From positions 1-64,000 of the forward strand of contig NZ_JBDKWG010000137.1 of NCBI RefSeq assembly GCF_040151475.1: 64,000 bases of DNA, in the 5' to 3' direction. Shown here piece after piece: positions 45,673 to 54,991 of this stretch. The position numbers were made by a program, and so were the translations under genes. The DNA is from CAXBNB01 sp040151475 (lineage in GTDB: Bacteria > Bacteroidota > Bacteroidia > Cytophagales > Cyclobacteriaceae). Under the pieces are notes generated by a model. The model worked only from the letters and a program-made list of their open reading frames with translations, had not been told where the DNA came from and ran no database searches. Positions within the stretch are counted from its first letter, which is position 1; each line of letters opens with the position of its first letter.

Positions 45673-47295
45673 TTAAAGTCGAGTACTTTTCTTTGCTATT
45701 TCAGGTTGACTGATAAGTTCTACACCTTTGATTTTTGAATTTTCACCATAAGAAGGAATTGTCTTGATTTTCTCTCCACCGACAAACACGTTTTTCATCT
45801 CCAATGCCGTCACGTCTTTTACTACTACCTGAACAATTTTATTGGGCGATGTGATATTTCCACCTTCTATTTTGAGATTTTTTACATCATCAAAAACATA
45901 CGCTGGTCGAAAATCTTCTTCTCTGACAGTGAGCTTTACATTCTTCAACTCCAACTCATCAACATGGCGGACATAAAAACCCCAGGAAGGAAGCTCTCCA
46001 AACATACTAAACTCCGGGTATTTTTCTTCAACTTCAGGCACAGAATGTAATCTCCACAACGGAATGTGAGCATACCCACGATTTGCCCTACCGGGATAAG
46101 ATATTTCAACATTTTCTATCGTAACATTTTCCACATTGTGGCCTGGAAGACCTGAGATAGATGATGGAAAAGGGTTATGAAAAAAAGGCAATTCCGGGCC
46201 TCTTATTTTGTAATTGACGTCCGGTGCTCCAAATGGAATTTCTACTTTGACATTGCTTATTTTTATGTTCCTGACAGCCCCAATTTCCCCATCTACATTT
46301 CTATGCCCAAGCTTGATAAAAATGGCATTACCTGTATTGGTAGCCGTAATGTTGTTGGCCGTCACATTTTCAATAATTCCTCCATCTACAGCCTCAAATG
46401 CCAAGGCAGACCTGAATGTGTCATAAACTTTGATGTTCTCAATAGTTACATTTTTAAAACCTCCATGTGATGCCGTGCCAAATTTGATGGCACTGGCACT
46501 GGATCGAACCACATTATTGGCTATGTAAACCTGATCACAAAATGAATTGAGATCCTCAGATTTGAGGCAAATACCATCATCAGCAGCATTCACATTACAA
46601 TTGGTAATTCTTACGTTTTTACAATCTCCAATATCGATCCCATCATTGTTCCAGTAGGCATCACTATCTACGGTTACATTATCAATTTCGAGTTGGTCAC
46701 ATTTATTGAACCGTAGTACCCAATCTGTAGCATCAACTGCGGTAATACCAGTGATTTTCACATTCTTACATTCATTAATTTTCAACAAGTTTGGCCTTCC
46801 TCCAGGTCGCATCCTGCGGTAGTTGTAATTCTCTTGAACCATAATCCCACTATGGTGTAAACTGTCAATATTCAACGCCAACTCCTGCCCTTGTCCATCA
46901 ATAGTGCCTTCTCCTGAAATCACAATATTTTCCTGTCCTCTGGCAATAATCAACGCATTGTCGCCCTGCACTCTGTGGTAATCGTAGATATTGGTGCTTC
47001 CCAAAAGCATGGCACCTTTTTGCAAGTGCAACTCGACATTGCTTTTGAGTTCTAGTGTGGCCGTATAAAATACACCCGCAGGAACAATTACTTTACCTCC
47101 ACCTGCATTAAATGCCTCATCTATAGCAGATTGTATAGCTTTTGAGTTTAAGGTAATACCATCAGGTTTTGCTCCATAATCTGTAATGAGGTAATCTTTG
47201 GCTTGCACATTGGCAAGACAGGCACATACAACTATTCCAGCCAAAATACTTCTAATATTATTCATGCGCTTTTTAGTCTCGTTCATTATTATCAT
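45673..47295 (-). CDS. GH28 family glycosidase (polygalacturonase-like)
   Basis: A 540-residue exported beta-helix enzyme. A signal peptide follows MNNIRSILAGIVVCACLANV; the annotated start gives 10 extra residues and is uncertain. The inverting acid set is visible: Asp218 in WNNDGID, Asp239-Asp240 in NAADDGIC, and His277 in TASHGG. Members hydrolyse galacturonic-acid backbones or rhamnogalacturonan. It is 6 bases upstream of the GH95-PL6 gene. Substrate may differ from pectin in this sulfated-glycan context. Confidence 0.92.
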   Translation of the reverse strand: MIIMNETKKRMNNIRSILAGIVVCACLANVQAKDYLITDYGAKPDGITLNSKAIQSAIDEAFNAGGGKVIVPAGVFYTATLELKSNVELHLQKGAMLLGSTNIYDYHRVQGDNALIIARGQENIVISGEGTIDGQGQELALNIDSLHHSGIMVQENYNYRRMRPGGRPNLLKINECKNVKITGITAVDATDWVLRFNKCDQLEIDNVTVDSDAYWNNDGIDIGDCKNVRITNCNVNAADDGICLKSEDLNSFCDQVYIANNVVRSSASAIKFGTASHGGFKNVTIENIKVYDTFRSALAFEAVDGGIIENVTANNITATNTGNAIFIKLGHRNVDGEIGAVRNIKISNVKVEIPFGAPDVNYKIRGPELPFFHNPFPSSISGLPGHNVENVTIENVEISYPGRANRGYAHIPLWRLHSVPEVEEKYPEFSMFGELPSWGFYVRHVDELELKNVKLTVREEDFRPAYVFDDVKNLKIEGGNITSPNKIVQVVVKDVTALEMKNVFVGGEKIKTIPSYGENSKIKGVELISQPEIAKKSTRL

Positions 47296-47325
47296 TCTTT
47301 ATGCAAATTGGATTTGCCACATTAT

Positions 47326-48720
47326 TTAATTTCTCATTATCGATCCTGCATCACCAAATAGGTAGAGTTTACTGTATAAGCCAACCGGATTATTCGGAAT
47401 TTCGCCCACTATTATCCGAGCATCCGGATGGGCATTTCTGATCAATGCACTCATTACAAATTTTGAATTGCTACTGGAAATAAAAGAATTTCCTTTTTCC
47501 CAGTTGATACCATTGTTGTTAGAATTCCACCACCCAATCTCTTCCGAACTTCCATTGCGTAGTGACAAGAGAAATTGAATTTTATCCTTACCTTCAAATA
47601 CAAAATCCCCGTCATTAAATTTATATCCTGACTCCTTGATTTTTGACGTTTGCCAAGACTCTCCATTCCATCGATGGTATAACAGAAGGGGTTCTTTTGA
47701 TGAATGTCTGAAATATGAATATATATTTCCTTTCGAATCTGCCCTGGTGGTTCCTAATCGTGTTCCTTTCCCATCAGAATCAAATATAAGAACCATTGCA
47801 TCAGCAGATTCTTTAGTTAAAGGTATCTCTAATTTCTCACCCATGGCATTTTCCCAGGAATCATCAACTGTGTTCATCTTCATTGCATAGGAATTTACCC
47901 GAAGGGAAGAATGGTCAGGATTGGCACAAGGGTGATAATTGAAAGCTGCTATAACGGTATCATCAGGCCCTTCCTGAAACCATGCATACCAGGCATCATA
48001 TACCGAAGAATTATCGGTTTGCTTTTTATGCTTGAGTATGGATACCGGGTCGGAAAAAGTCCTGCCGTTATCTATAGATTTTTGATATACCCAATCGCTT
48101 CGGTGAGGTCCATGCCTGTAAAATAAATAGATATTTCCATTAGACATTTTCATCAATTGGCTGTAAGTCCCAAATGGAGAAATATTGTCCAATACCTCCC
48201 AGGAAGATATATCCCCCGGATTTTTAGAAACTACATGTGTTTGTTTTCCACTTCCGGTAAACCCCAAAGGATTTGATCCCAAACCGAAATGTCCTCCATG
48301 TCCTCCAAAAAAAACATGGATATAACCCAGCTCATCTACAATCAACGCCGGACGACCATGATTGTCTATTTCATCAGGATCGGTCGGGGTTATGATATGT
48401 CCCAAGGCACTTGTTCCAGCCTGAATTGGCCCTACCCATTTTTTGGTTTTATGATTATAGGAGCAAACATAAGGATCTTCGTGAGGCCCTTGATATGACA
48501 GATATGTCACTTCCTTATAATATTCCCCGGCAGGATGTTGCATGGTACTCAATGGTTTGCCAAAACCATTATCTGCAAAATAACTGACAGTACCTGTCTT
48601 TAAATCGTCTGAAAGGCTACCATTATTTTCAATATAATATAATGAGCTAATTACCACAACCGCAATAACCAACAACAATGAAATCCAATAGACTTGAGGT
48701 ATAGATTTTTCCCGAAACAT
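47326..48720 (-). CDS. BNR_4-type beta-propeller protein, possible polysaccharide lyase
   Basis: A 464-residue protein with an N-terminal membrane helix (about 10-30). The propeller starts at about residue 45. Conserved stretches are YQGPHEDPYVCSYNH, DEIDNHGRPALIVDELGYIH (about 117-135) and GGHGGHFG (139-146), followed by YRHGPHRSDWVY. This is the BNR_4 pattern, shared by uncharacterised PUL proteins and by some ulvan lyases of the PL24/PL25 type; conserved His residues would be catalytic in such a lyase. A plain sugar-binding or sialidase-like role cannot be ruled out. Confidence 0.72.
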   Translation of the reverse strand: MFREKSIPQVYWISLLLVIAVVVISSLYYIENNGSLSDDLKTGTVSYFADNGFGKPLSTMQHPAGEYYKEVTYLSYQGPHEDPYVCSYNHKTKKWVGPIQAGTSALGHIITPTDPDEIDNHGRPALIVDELGYIHVFFGGHGGHFGLGSNPLGFTGSGKQTHVVSKNPGDISSWEVLDNISPFGTYSQLMKMSNGNIYLFYRHGPHRSDWVYQKSIDNGRTFSDPVSILKHKKQTDNSSVYDAWYAWFQEGPDDTVIAAFNYHPCANPDHSSLRVNSYAMKMNTVDDSWENAMGEKLEIPLTKESADAMVLIFDSDGKGTRLGTTRADSKGNIYSYFRHSSKEPLLLYHRWNGESWQTSKIKESGYKFNDGDFVFEGKDKIQFLLSLRNGSSEEIGWWNSNNNGINWEKGNSFISSSNSKFVMSALIRNAHPDARIIVGEIPNNPVGLYSKLYLFGDAGSIMRN

Positions 48721-48838
48721 ATTCCTGTTAGGCTTTTAATTGATCCTGTGTTTACTTTTTAAATTCACCTCTTTTTATGATCTCTTCTTTCCAGTCAGAA
48801 TGTCAATATCATTGGCAATGATCATATAAATTTTCAAC

Positions 48839-50386
48839 CTACTCATCAGGTTGATCACTTTGCCCCAGGTCATTCAACAAACGATAAACAGCACTTTCAA
48901 TGTCCCTTTTTTCAGTAACTGTATTGGTTTCTTTGATAAATTCTAAAAGCAGGATTTCCAATTCTTTGGTTTTAGCAGGATCTTTTTTAGATATATCGGT
49001 GGTTTCGCCCAAATCGGTGGAAAGGTCAAATAACTCTACTTTGGGAGTGCCTTCATATTTCCCATCCTTTTGCCAATACTTAATCAGCTTATAATCTCCA
49101 AGCCTTACTGCACTCCGGGATGGCCTGTGTGATGATTGATGAAAATACAGGGCATCTTTAGTACGGCTTACTTTGTCTTCCGCTTGATTCATCAATATAG
49201 GCCTTAAACTCCCTCCGTCAATTTCCTTTGGAAAACCGGACTTATATCCTGCCAAATCTGCAAAAGTGGGCAACAAGTCCAACCCCGTAACAGGAGTTTC
49301 ACTGACCCTGTTGGATTGAATGCCAGGTCCGGCAGCTATAAATGGCACCCTCAGCCCACCTTCATAAAATGAATGCTTCCCGTCACGTAAAGGGATATTT
49401 CGATCACCTTCATCATTATAATGCACTTCGATCAGTTCTTTGTTCTCGTCTAATGAAGCCATTTGATTAAAAGTAAGCCTTCCACCGTTATCTCCCATCA
49501 AAAAAATATAGGTATTATCAGCAATCCCAGCCTTTTTCACATAGTCCATAATCATACCTATACTGGTATCTAAATCTTTCAGCATGGCAGCATATTCAGG
49601 GGATTTATGCCTGTCACCTTTAGATTTAGCTTTAAAATATTCATAGGTTTCTTTAGTAGATGATAATGACAGGTGTGTAGCATAGTGTGACAATTGAACA
49701 TAAAATGGCTTACCTTCTTCAATACTCTTATTCATAAAGCCTTTGGCTCTTTCGGTAATTCCAAAGATATCCTTAGGATTTTCATCACTCCAATACAAAG
49801 ATGGTTTTCCTGTCCTTCTCAGATTATCAGGATTAGGCACGTTGTTCTTTCGCAGGTATTCATTTGTGTTTTCGATATAATCCTTATGATTGATATAGCC
49901 TGCCGCAAATATTTCTCCTCCACCATTAGTAGGCATACCATCATCCAGATCAAAACCTGCTACTTTTGGTTCCATGGCGATATGCCATTTTCCAAAATGA
50001 GCAGCTTTGTAATCAGGATTGGCTTTTTTCAACACTCTGGGAATAGTGAACCAATCTTGCGTTTTCTTGTACCAATCTACATCCTCAGAATAAATATGAC
50101 GGGCCGCATTCTGTCCAAACATCAGGCTGTTTCTGGTAGGCGCACAAATTGGATTTGGTGCATAACCTTGCGTAAACATTACTCCTGATTTTGCTAGTTT
50201 GTCAATATTTGGCGTTTCATAATAATCGCTTTTGGAATCCTTTACTTTAGGATCTGCCAGATGCGAAGTATGTATCCATCCATGATCATCGGTAAGAATG
50301 AATATAATGTTTGGCGACTGTTTTTGCTGTGCACATGAATAAAATACACTTAAGAAGCCTAGAATAAAAAATGATGTGATTCGCAT
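48839..50386 (-). CDS. Type I sulfatase lipoprotein
   Basis: A 515-residue sulfatase with lipobox (FYSC, Cys18). NIIFILTDDHGW gives metal ligands. The formylglycine site is Cys81 in ICAPTRNSLMFGQ. MGDNGGRLTF and DGKHSFYEGGLRVP follow, as in arylsulfatase-A-like S1 enzymes. It differs clearly from the other sulfatase, suggesting a different sulfate position. It is first on the minus strand, starting 262 bases from the divergent HTCS gene, with a candidate operator between them. Confidence 0.93.
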   Translation of the reverse strand: MRITSFFILGFLSVFYSCAQQKQSPNIIFILTDDHGWIHTSHLADPKVKDSKSDYYETPNIDKLAKSGVMFTQGYAPNPICAPTRNSLMFGQNAARHIYSEDVDWYKKTQDWFTIPRVLKKANPDYKAAHFGKWHIAMEPKVAGFDLDDGMPTNGGGEIFAAGYINHKDYIENTNEYLRKNNVPNPDNLRRTGKPSLYWSDENPKDIFGITERAKGFMNKSIEEGKPFYVQLSHYATHLSLSSTKETYEYFKAKSKGDRHKSPEYAAMLKDLDTSIGMIMDYVKKAGIADNTYIFLMGDNGGRLTFNQMASLDENKELIEVHYNDEGDRNIPLRDGKHSFYEGGLRVPFIAAGPGIQSNRVSETPVTGLDLLPTFADLAGYKSGFPKEIDGGSLRPILMNQAEDKVSRTKDALYFHQSSHRPSRSAVRLGDYKLIKYWQKDGKYEGTPKVELFDLSTDLGETTDISKKDPAKTKELEILLLEFIKETNTVTEKRDIESAVYRLLNDLGQSDQPDE

Positions 50387-50497
50387 TGTTTTCGTTTATG
50401 AAATTTAGTTCCTACTCTTATCAACCAGCTACGTATAACCAAACTTAGTTTATTGATATTACAAACCTAAATCAAGGAACTACACACAAAAAGTTGT

Positions 50498-50524
50498 AAT
50501 TGTATCATTTACATAGGTAGATGT
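50498..50524 (+). promoter_or_regulatory. Candidate HTCS operator, copy 1
   Basis: The 27-base site begins AATTGTATCATTTACATAGG and ends in ATGT. It matches copy 2 at 54841-54867 at 22 of 27 positions without gaps. It ends 125 bases before the HTCS start and 43 bases before a -7-like box. It also lies in the promoter gap of the divergent enzyme block. Confidence 0.6.
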
Positions 50525-50566
50525 ATTTCCAGTAAATTTTAGATTTTTATGGAGACAGAAACTGTA

Positions 50567-50574
50567 TATCTTTA
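50567..50574 (+). promoter_or_regulatory. Candidate -7 box of the HTCS gene
   Basis: TATCTTTA is one base from TAnnTTTG and lies 75 bases before the HTCS start and downstream of the candidate operator. Confidence 0.4.
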
Positions 50575-50648
50575 TGCCTTAAAATAGGATAAATTGAAAA
50601 AACTAAGAGTGTTAAAATAGCACTCCAGTAACTTTACCAAAGAAATTT

Positions 50649-53600
50649 TTGAGAAAATTGAGGGTCATAAACATTGCAAAAATATATACGGTGTTCATCA
50701 TGATATTAATGAACATCATACCCGCAGTGAGCCAACCTAAGTCTTACAGGTTTAAGCATTTTTCTACAGAACAAGGATTGTCCCATCATCAGGTTACGTG
50801 CACTATCGAAGATGTCAAAGGCTTTATGTGGGTTGGCACTGAAAATGGGCTGAACCGCTATGACGGGTATTCATTTAAACCATTTTTTCATGGTGCTAAT
50901 GATTCCACCACTATAAGCTCTAACAGAATAAAAGCACTTTTCGAAGATTCTCAAGGCAATTTGTACATAGGAACTTCTAACGGGTTAAATATTTATAACC
51001 GACTAAAAGATAATTTTTCAGAGATCGCTATAGGAACTGGTGGTTCAAAAATGCAGATTCGTGATATAAAAGAAGATTTGCAGGGCAAATTATGGATCGC
51101 CACCAATAGCGGAGTATTTGTACTCAACAAAAATAAATCAGTTAATCATCACTATATAAATAACCCAAAGGATAACAAAACCCTTCCGGAAAATAATATT
51201 GGTAAAATTCTACTGACTAATGATGGCAACATCTGGATCGGTGGACAAAGTTATATTAGCCGTCTAAATCCTTACAGCAACTCATTGACCCATTTTTCAA
51301 TTCACGAAAAGTTCAGAATAGACAAAGATCCACCCGTCAATACTTTAATTCAGGATTCTAAAGGCAGAATTTGGTTTGGATCAAATCAGGCAGGTCTTTC
51401 TTTTTTCAATCAAGACAAGCAACAATTTGAATATTATCCTTTAAAATCAATAAAAGAAAATGATGTATTGCTCAACAGAGTCAGAGACATACAAGAAGAT
51501 GAAACCGGGAAGTTATGGCTGGCAACATTTGATGGGCTGATAGTTTTTGATCCTGAATCAGATTTTGAGCTAAAAATAACAAACGACCCCAATGACCCAT
51601 ATAGTCTGAACAACAATGGAGTCACTTCTATTTATGAAGATAAACGAGGCAACTATTGGGTGGGTGTATTTTTCGGAGGCATCAACTATCTGGACAAAAA
51701 CTTCAATGTATTTAAGCATTACCAATACACCGGAAACAAAAAAGGGTTGGCATACAATGTAATTACTTTCATCGCTGAAGGAAAAGATGGTAGAATTTGG
51801 ATAGCAACTGATCGTGGTGGGCTCAACGTCCTGGATCCGATTACTCAAACCTTCCAATATTTTAAACAAAAAAAAGCATTATCGGGAGCTGCCTCGAATC
51901 ACATCATGCAAATTGAAGTGGGAGAAAATAATAATTTATGGCTCGGCACATTGTATGGTGGGCTCTATAATTTTGATATTTCAACCAAGGAATTTACTGC
52001 GGTTAATTTCAATAACTTAAACCTCAATGATTTAAGTGTCAACAGAATCAGAAGTATCAAAAAAGATTCGAATGGCAATCTTTGGATAGGTACTTCGGCC
52101 GGATTACACTATTATGATATTAATGCGAATAAAACCATAAAATACACTCCCAACCTCAATGAGGTTGATTTAACAAATACTATCAATTCCATATTTGAAG
52201 ACAATCAAAAAAATATATGGCTGGCATTAAATCAATCCAGTGGATTGGTAAAACTAGGGGATGACGGTTGGGAATTTAAAAAATATGACATTCCATCCGT
52301 ACAATGTATATTTCAGGATGAAGACTATATATGGCTTGGAACAGCAGCACATGGCTTGTACAGACTTGATACCAAAACAGAAACAATTAAGGAATTTACA
52401 AGTGCCAACTTAAAAGACGGTAACATCACAGGCATTCTGTCTGACAATAGAAATAATCTTTGGATCAGTTCTACTAGTGGATTATATCAATTCAACAAGG
52501 CTAATGGAAGCTTCAAGCATTTGCAAAGAGAACATGGGCTCCAAAGCGATCATTTTAAAAAAAATGCATACCTTAAGTCTGCAAATGGTGATTTGTATTT
52601 CGGAAGCCCCTATGGTATCATCACCTTCAATCCAGAAGAAATCACAGAAGAAATTTATGCTCCGACGATCGAACTTACTGACATTACAATAGCCAGCATC
52701 AAACGTAATAAAAAAGTATATAAACCTTCAGTAGGAAAAATATCAAAAGAAGGACGACTCAAACTCCCATACCATCAAAACACTTTGTTCATTGATTTTG
52801 TAGCATTAAATTATTCTCAATCCAAAAAAACAAAATACAGTTATCGTTTAGAAGGCTTTGATGACTGGAATTACATAGGATCAAACAGAAAAGCAACTTA
52901 TACGAACCTCGATCCGGGTAAATATATTTTTAAAATAAGAGCTACCAATAGTGATGGTATTTGGGCTTCTGAGAGCAAACCTGTTATCATTTCGATCTCA
53001 CCTCCCTCATGGAAAACCTGGTGGGCATACTTACTCTATGCTGTTCTTATAATCGGCTTTTTTTACCTGATCAAACAAATTATTGCTAACCGGCTAGAGC
53101 TTAAGAATGAGTTGAAATTAGAGCATTTCAAAAACGAACAGGAAAAAGAAATGCATGAGTTGAAATATCGGTTTTTCACCAATATTTCCCATGATTTACG
53201 AACACCATTAACGCTAATTTTGGGGCCCCTTGAAAAGTTGATCCGTTCTCATCACGGAGACAACATCACCCGAAATTTGTACAATACAGCTTACAAAAAT
53301 GCAGAGCATCTACTCCGGCTTGTCAATCAGTTGATGGATTTCAGAAAGCTGGAAACCAATCATAGCCAGCTCCGTTGTGCAGAAGGAAATATAGTGCTGT
53401 TCATATATGAGATTTTTCTTTCTTTTCAGGAACAGGCCAGGTTCAGGAAAATAGACTACAAATTCACTTGTGAAGAAAAAGAAATCAAGGTGATTTTTGA
53501 CCGGGATAAAATTGAAAAGGTGTTTTACAACCTATTGTCTAACGCTTTTAAATTTACACCTGATGGCTGTAAAATAGAATTAGAGATAATAGTTGATTCA

Positions 53601-54782
53601 GGTTCTTCAGTTTTTTTTACCGACGGTCAGGTTAAAATAATAGTAAAAGATACAGGAATAGGCATTTCAGAAAATGCATTAGACAGAATATTTGACCGTT
53701 TCTCGCAAGAAGTAAATACAAATTTTGCACAGGAAAACAGCAGTGGCATTGGTCTTGCCATTGCCAAAGGCTTTATTGAATTACACAAAGGAAAAATCTC
53801 CGTTGAAAGTACCATGGGCAAAGGCTCCAGCTTCATTGTGCAATTGCCTTTGGGTAATAGCCATTTAAGTGAAAATGATATTTTGAAAAATTTTCAGGAC
53901 AGTGAATCCGAAAGTCATTATAACAAACTGACTTTGGAAAACACACCTTCCAATATCATCATTACCGAACAAAACAAAGATTCCAAACAGCTAGAAAAGC
54001 AACCACTCATTCTGCTCGTTGAAGACAACCTCGATGTGCAAATGTATATCGCCGGAATATTCAATACCAGCTACCGGATAGTGACGGCAAACAATGGAGA
54101 AGAAGGTTGGGAAAAAGCATTAAAATTCCATCCTGATCTTATCATTAGTGACGTGATGATGCCTAAAATGAATGGTATCGAGCTGTGTAGCAAAATAAAA
54201 AGAGACATTAAAACCAGTCACATCCCAGTAATCTTATTGTCAGCAAGAACATCCCTTATATTTAAAGTAAATGGACTGGAAACCGGTGCAGATGACTATG
54301 TCGGCAAACCATTTCCGCAACAGGTACTGGAACTTAAAGTCCAAAACCTAATCGAAAGCAGGCGAAAACTAAGAGAAAGATTTGTAAAAGAATTCAACCT
54401 AAACCCTAGTGAATTGGCAGTAACTACCGCCGATGAACGTTTTTTGGAACACATCATTAAAAGCATAGAAAAACACATGAAAAACCCTGATTTTGGAATA
54501 GAATTTCTGGGGCGTGAGTTCAAGATGACCAGAGGTCATTTGTACAGAAAAATAAAAGTACTCACTAACATGACTGCCACAGAGTTTGTACGTTCTATTC
54601 GTTTAAGAAATGCTGCCAATATGCTCAAAAATACACTCATGAATGTGAATGAAGTATGCTATGAAATAGGCTTTCAGGATCCCAACTACTACCGCAAGTG
54701 CTTCAAAAAAATGTATGGAGTTTCTCCTTCCGAATACAGAGACAGGCCTTTTGATCACCCAATATTGAGAGGGGAAGAATAA
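50649..54782 (+). CDS. Hybrid two-component system regulator (HTCS)
   Basis: A 1377-residue one-protein regulator. An N-terminal membrane segment is followed by a periplasmic sensor of repeated Reg_prop propeller units to about residue 700 (WVGTENGLNRYDGY, IWFGSN, LWIGTSAGLHYYD). A Y_Y_Y domain follows (YRLEGFDDWNYIGSN), then a membrane helix near 800. HisKA phospho-acceptor is His848 in FFTNISHDLRTPL; ATPase boxes are NLLSNAFKF, DTGIGIS and GIGLAIAKG. The receiver Asp is Asp1168 in ISDVMMPKMNG, and an AraC-type DNA-binding domain ends the chain (YRKCFKKMYGVSPSEYR). The TTG start is uncertain. It should sense a glycan fragment and activate this locus. Confidence 0.96.
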   Translation: MRKLRVINIAKIYTVFIMILMNIIPAVSQPKSYRFKHFSTEQGLSHHQVTCTIEDVKGFMWVGTENGLNRYDGYSFKPFFHGANDSTTISSNRIKALFEDSQGNLYIGTSNGLNIYNRLKDNFSEIAIGTGGSKMQIRDIKEDLQGKLWIATNSGVFVLNKNKSVNHHYINNPKDNKTLPENNIGKILLTNDGNIWIGGQSYISRLNPYSNSLTHFSIHEKFRIDKDPPVNTLIQDSKGRIWFGSNQAGLSFFNQDKQQFEYYPLKSIKENDVLLNRVRDIQEDETGKLWLATFDGLIVFDPESDFELKITNDPNDPYSLNNNGVTSIYEDKRGNYWVGVFFGGINYLDKNFNVFKHYQYTGNKKGLAYNVITFIAEGKDGRIWIATDRGGLNVLDPITQTFQYFKQKKALSGAASNHIMQIEVGENNNLWLGTLYGGLYNFDISTKEFTAVNFNNLNLNDLSVNRIRSIKKDSNGNLWIGTSAGLHYYDINANKTIKYTPNLNEVDLTNTINSIFEDNQKNIWLALNQSSGLVKLGDDGWEFKKYDIPSVQCIFQDEDYIWLGTAAHGLYRLDTKTETIKEFTSANLKDGNITGILSDNRNNLWISSTSGLYQFNKANGSFKHLQREHGLQSDHFKKNAYLKSANGDLYFGSPYGIITFNPEEITEEIYAPTIELTDITIASIKRNKKVYKPSVGKISKEGRLKLPYHQNTLFIDFVALNYSQSKKTKYSYRLEGFDDWNYIGSNRKATYTNLDPGKYIFKIRATNSDGIWASESKPVIISISPPSWKTWWAYLLYAVLIIGFFYLIKQIIANRLELKNELKLEHFKNEQEKEMHELKYRFFTNISHDLRTPLTLILGPLEKLIRSHHGDNITRNLYNTAYKNAEHLLRLVNQLMDFRKLETNHSQLRCAEGNIVLFIYEIFLSFQEQARFRKIDYKFTCEEKEIKVIFDRDKIEKVFYNLLSNAFKFTPDGCKIELEIIVDSGSSVFFTDGQVKIIVKDTGIGISENALDRIFDRFSQEVNTNFAQENSSGIGLAIAKGFIELHKGKISVESTMGKGSSFIVQLPLGNSHLSENDILKNFQDSESESHYNKLTLENTPSNIIITEQNKDSKQLEKQPLILLVEDNLDVQMYIAGIFNTSYRIVTANNGEEGWEKALKFHPDLIISDVMMPKMNGIELCSKIKRDIKTSHIPVILLSARTSLIFKVNGLETGADDYVGKPFPQQVLELKVQNLIESRRKLRERFVKEFNLNPSELAVTTADERFLEHIIKSIEKHMKNPDFGIEFLGREFKMTRGHLYRKIKVLTNMTATEFVRSIRLRNAANMLKNTLMNVNEVCYEIGFQDPNYYRKCFKKMYGVSPSEYRDRPFDHPILRGEE

Positions 54783-54840
54783 AACCCTTTGTCAATTTTC
54801 ACTTATGACTACAATGCATTATATCAGCTTTAAAAAAGTC

Positions 54841-54867
54841 AATTGTACCATTTAAATAGCCAAATGT
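54841..54867 (+). promoter_or_regulatory. Candidate HTCS operator, copy 2
   Basis: Begins AATTGTACCATTTAAATAGC and ends in ATGT. It ends 125 bases before the start of the cytochrome-domain gene, the same spacing as copy 1 to the HTCS start. About 50 bases downstream is a TATTCTCTTTA stretch that could serve as the -7 region. Confidence 0.6.
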
Positions 54868-54991
54868 GCCTCATTTTAATATTCAATTTGACAAAAAGAA
54901 GAAAATAAAATATTCTCTTTACCTTCAAATTTGAAATAAAAACTAACAGCCAGTTTCAAACCATATTCATTACTCTCAATTACTCATTTGA

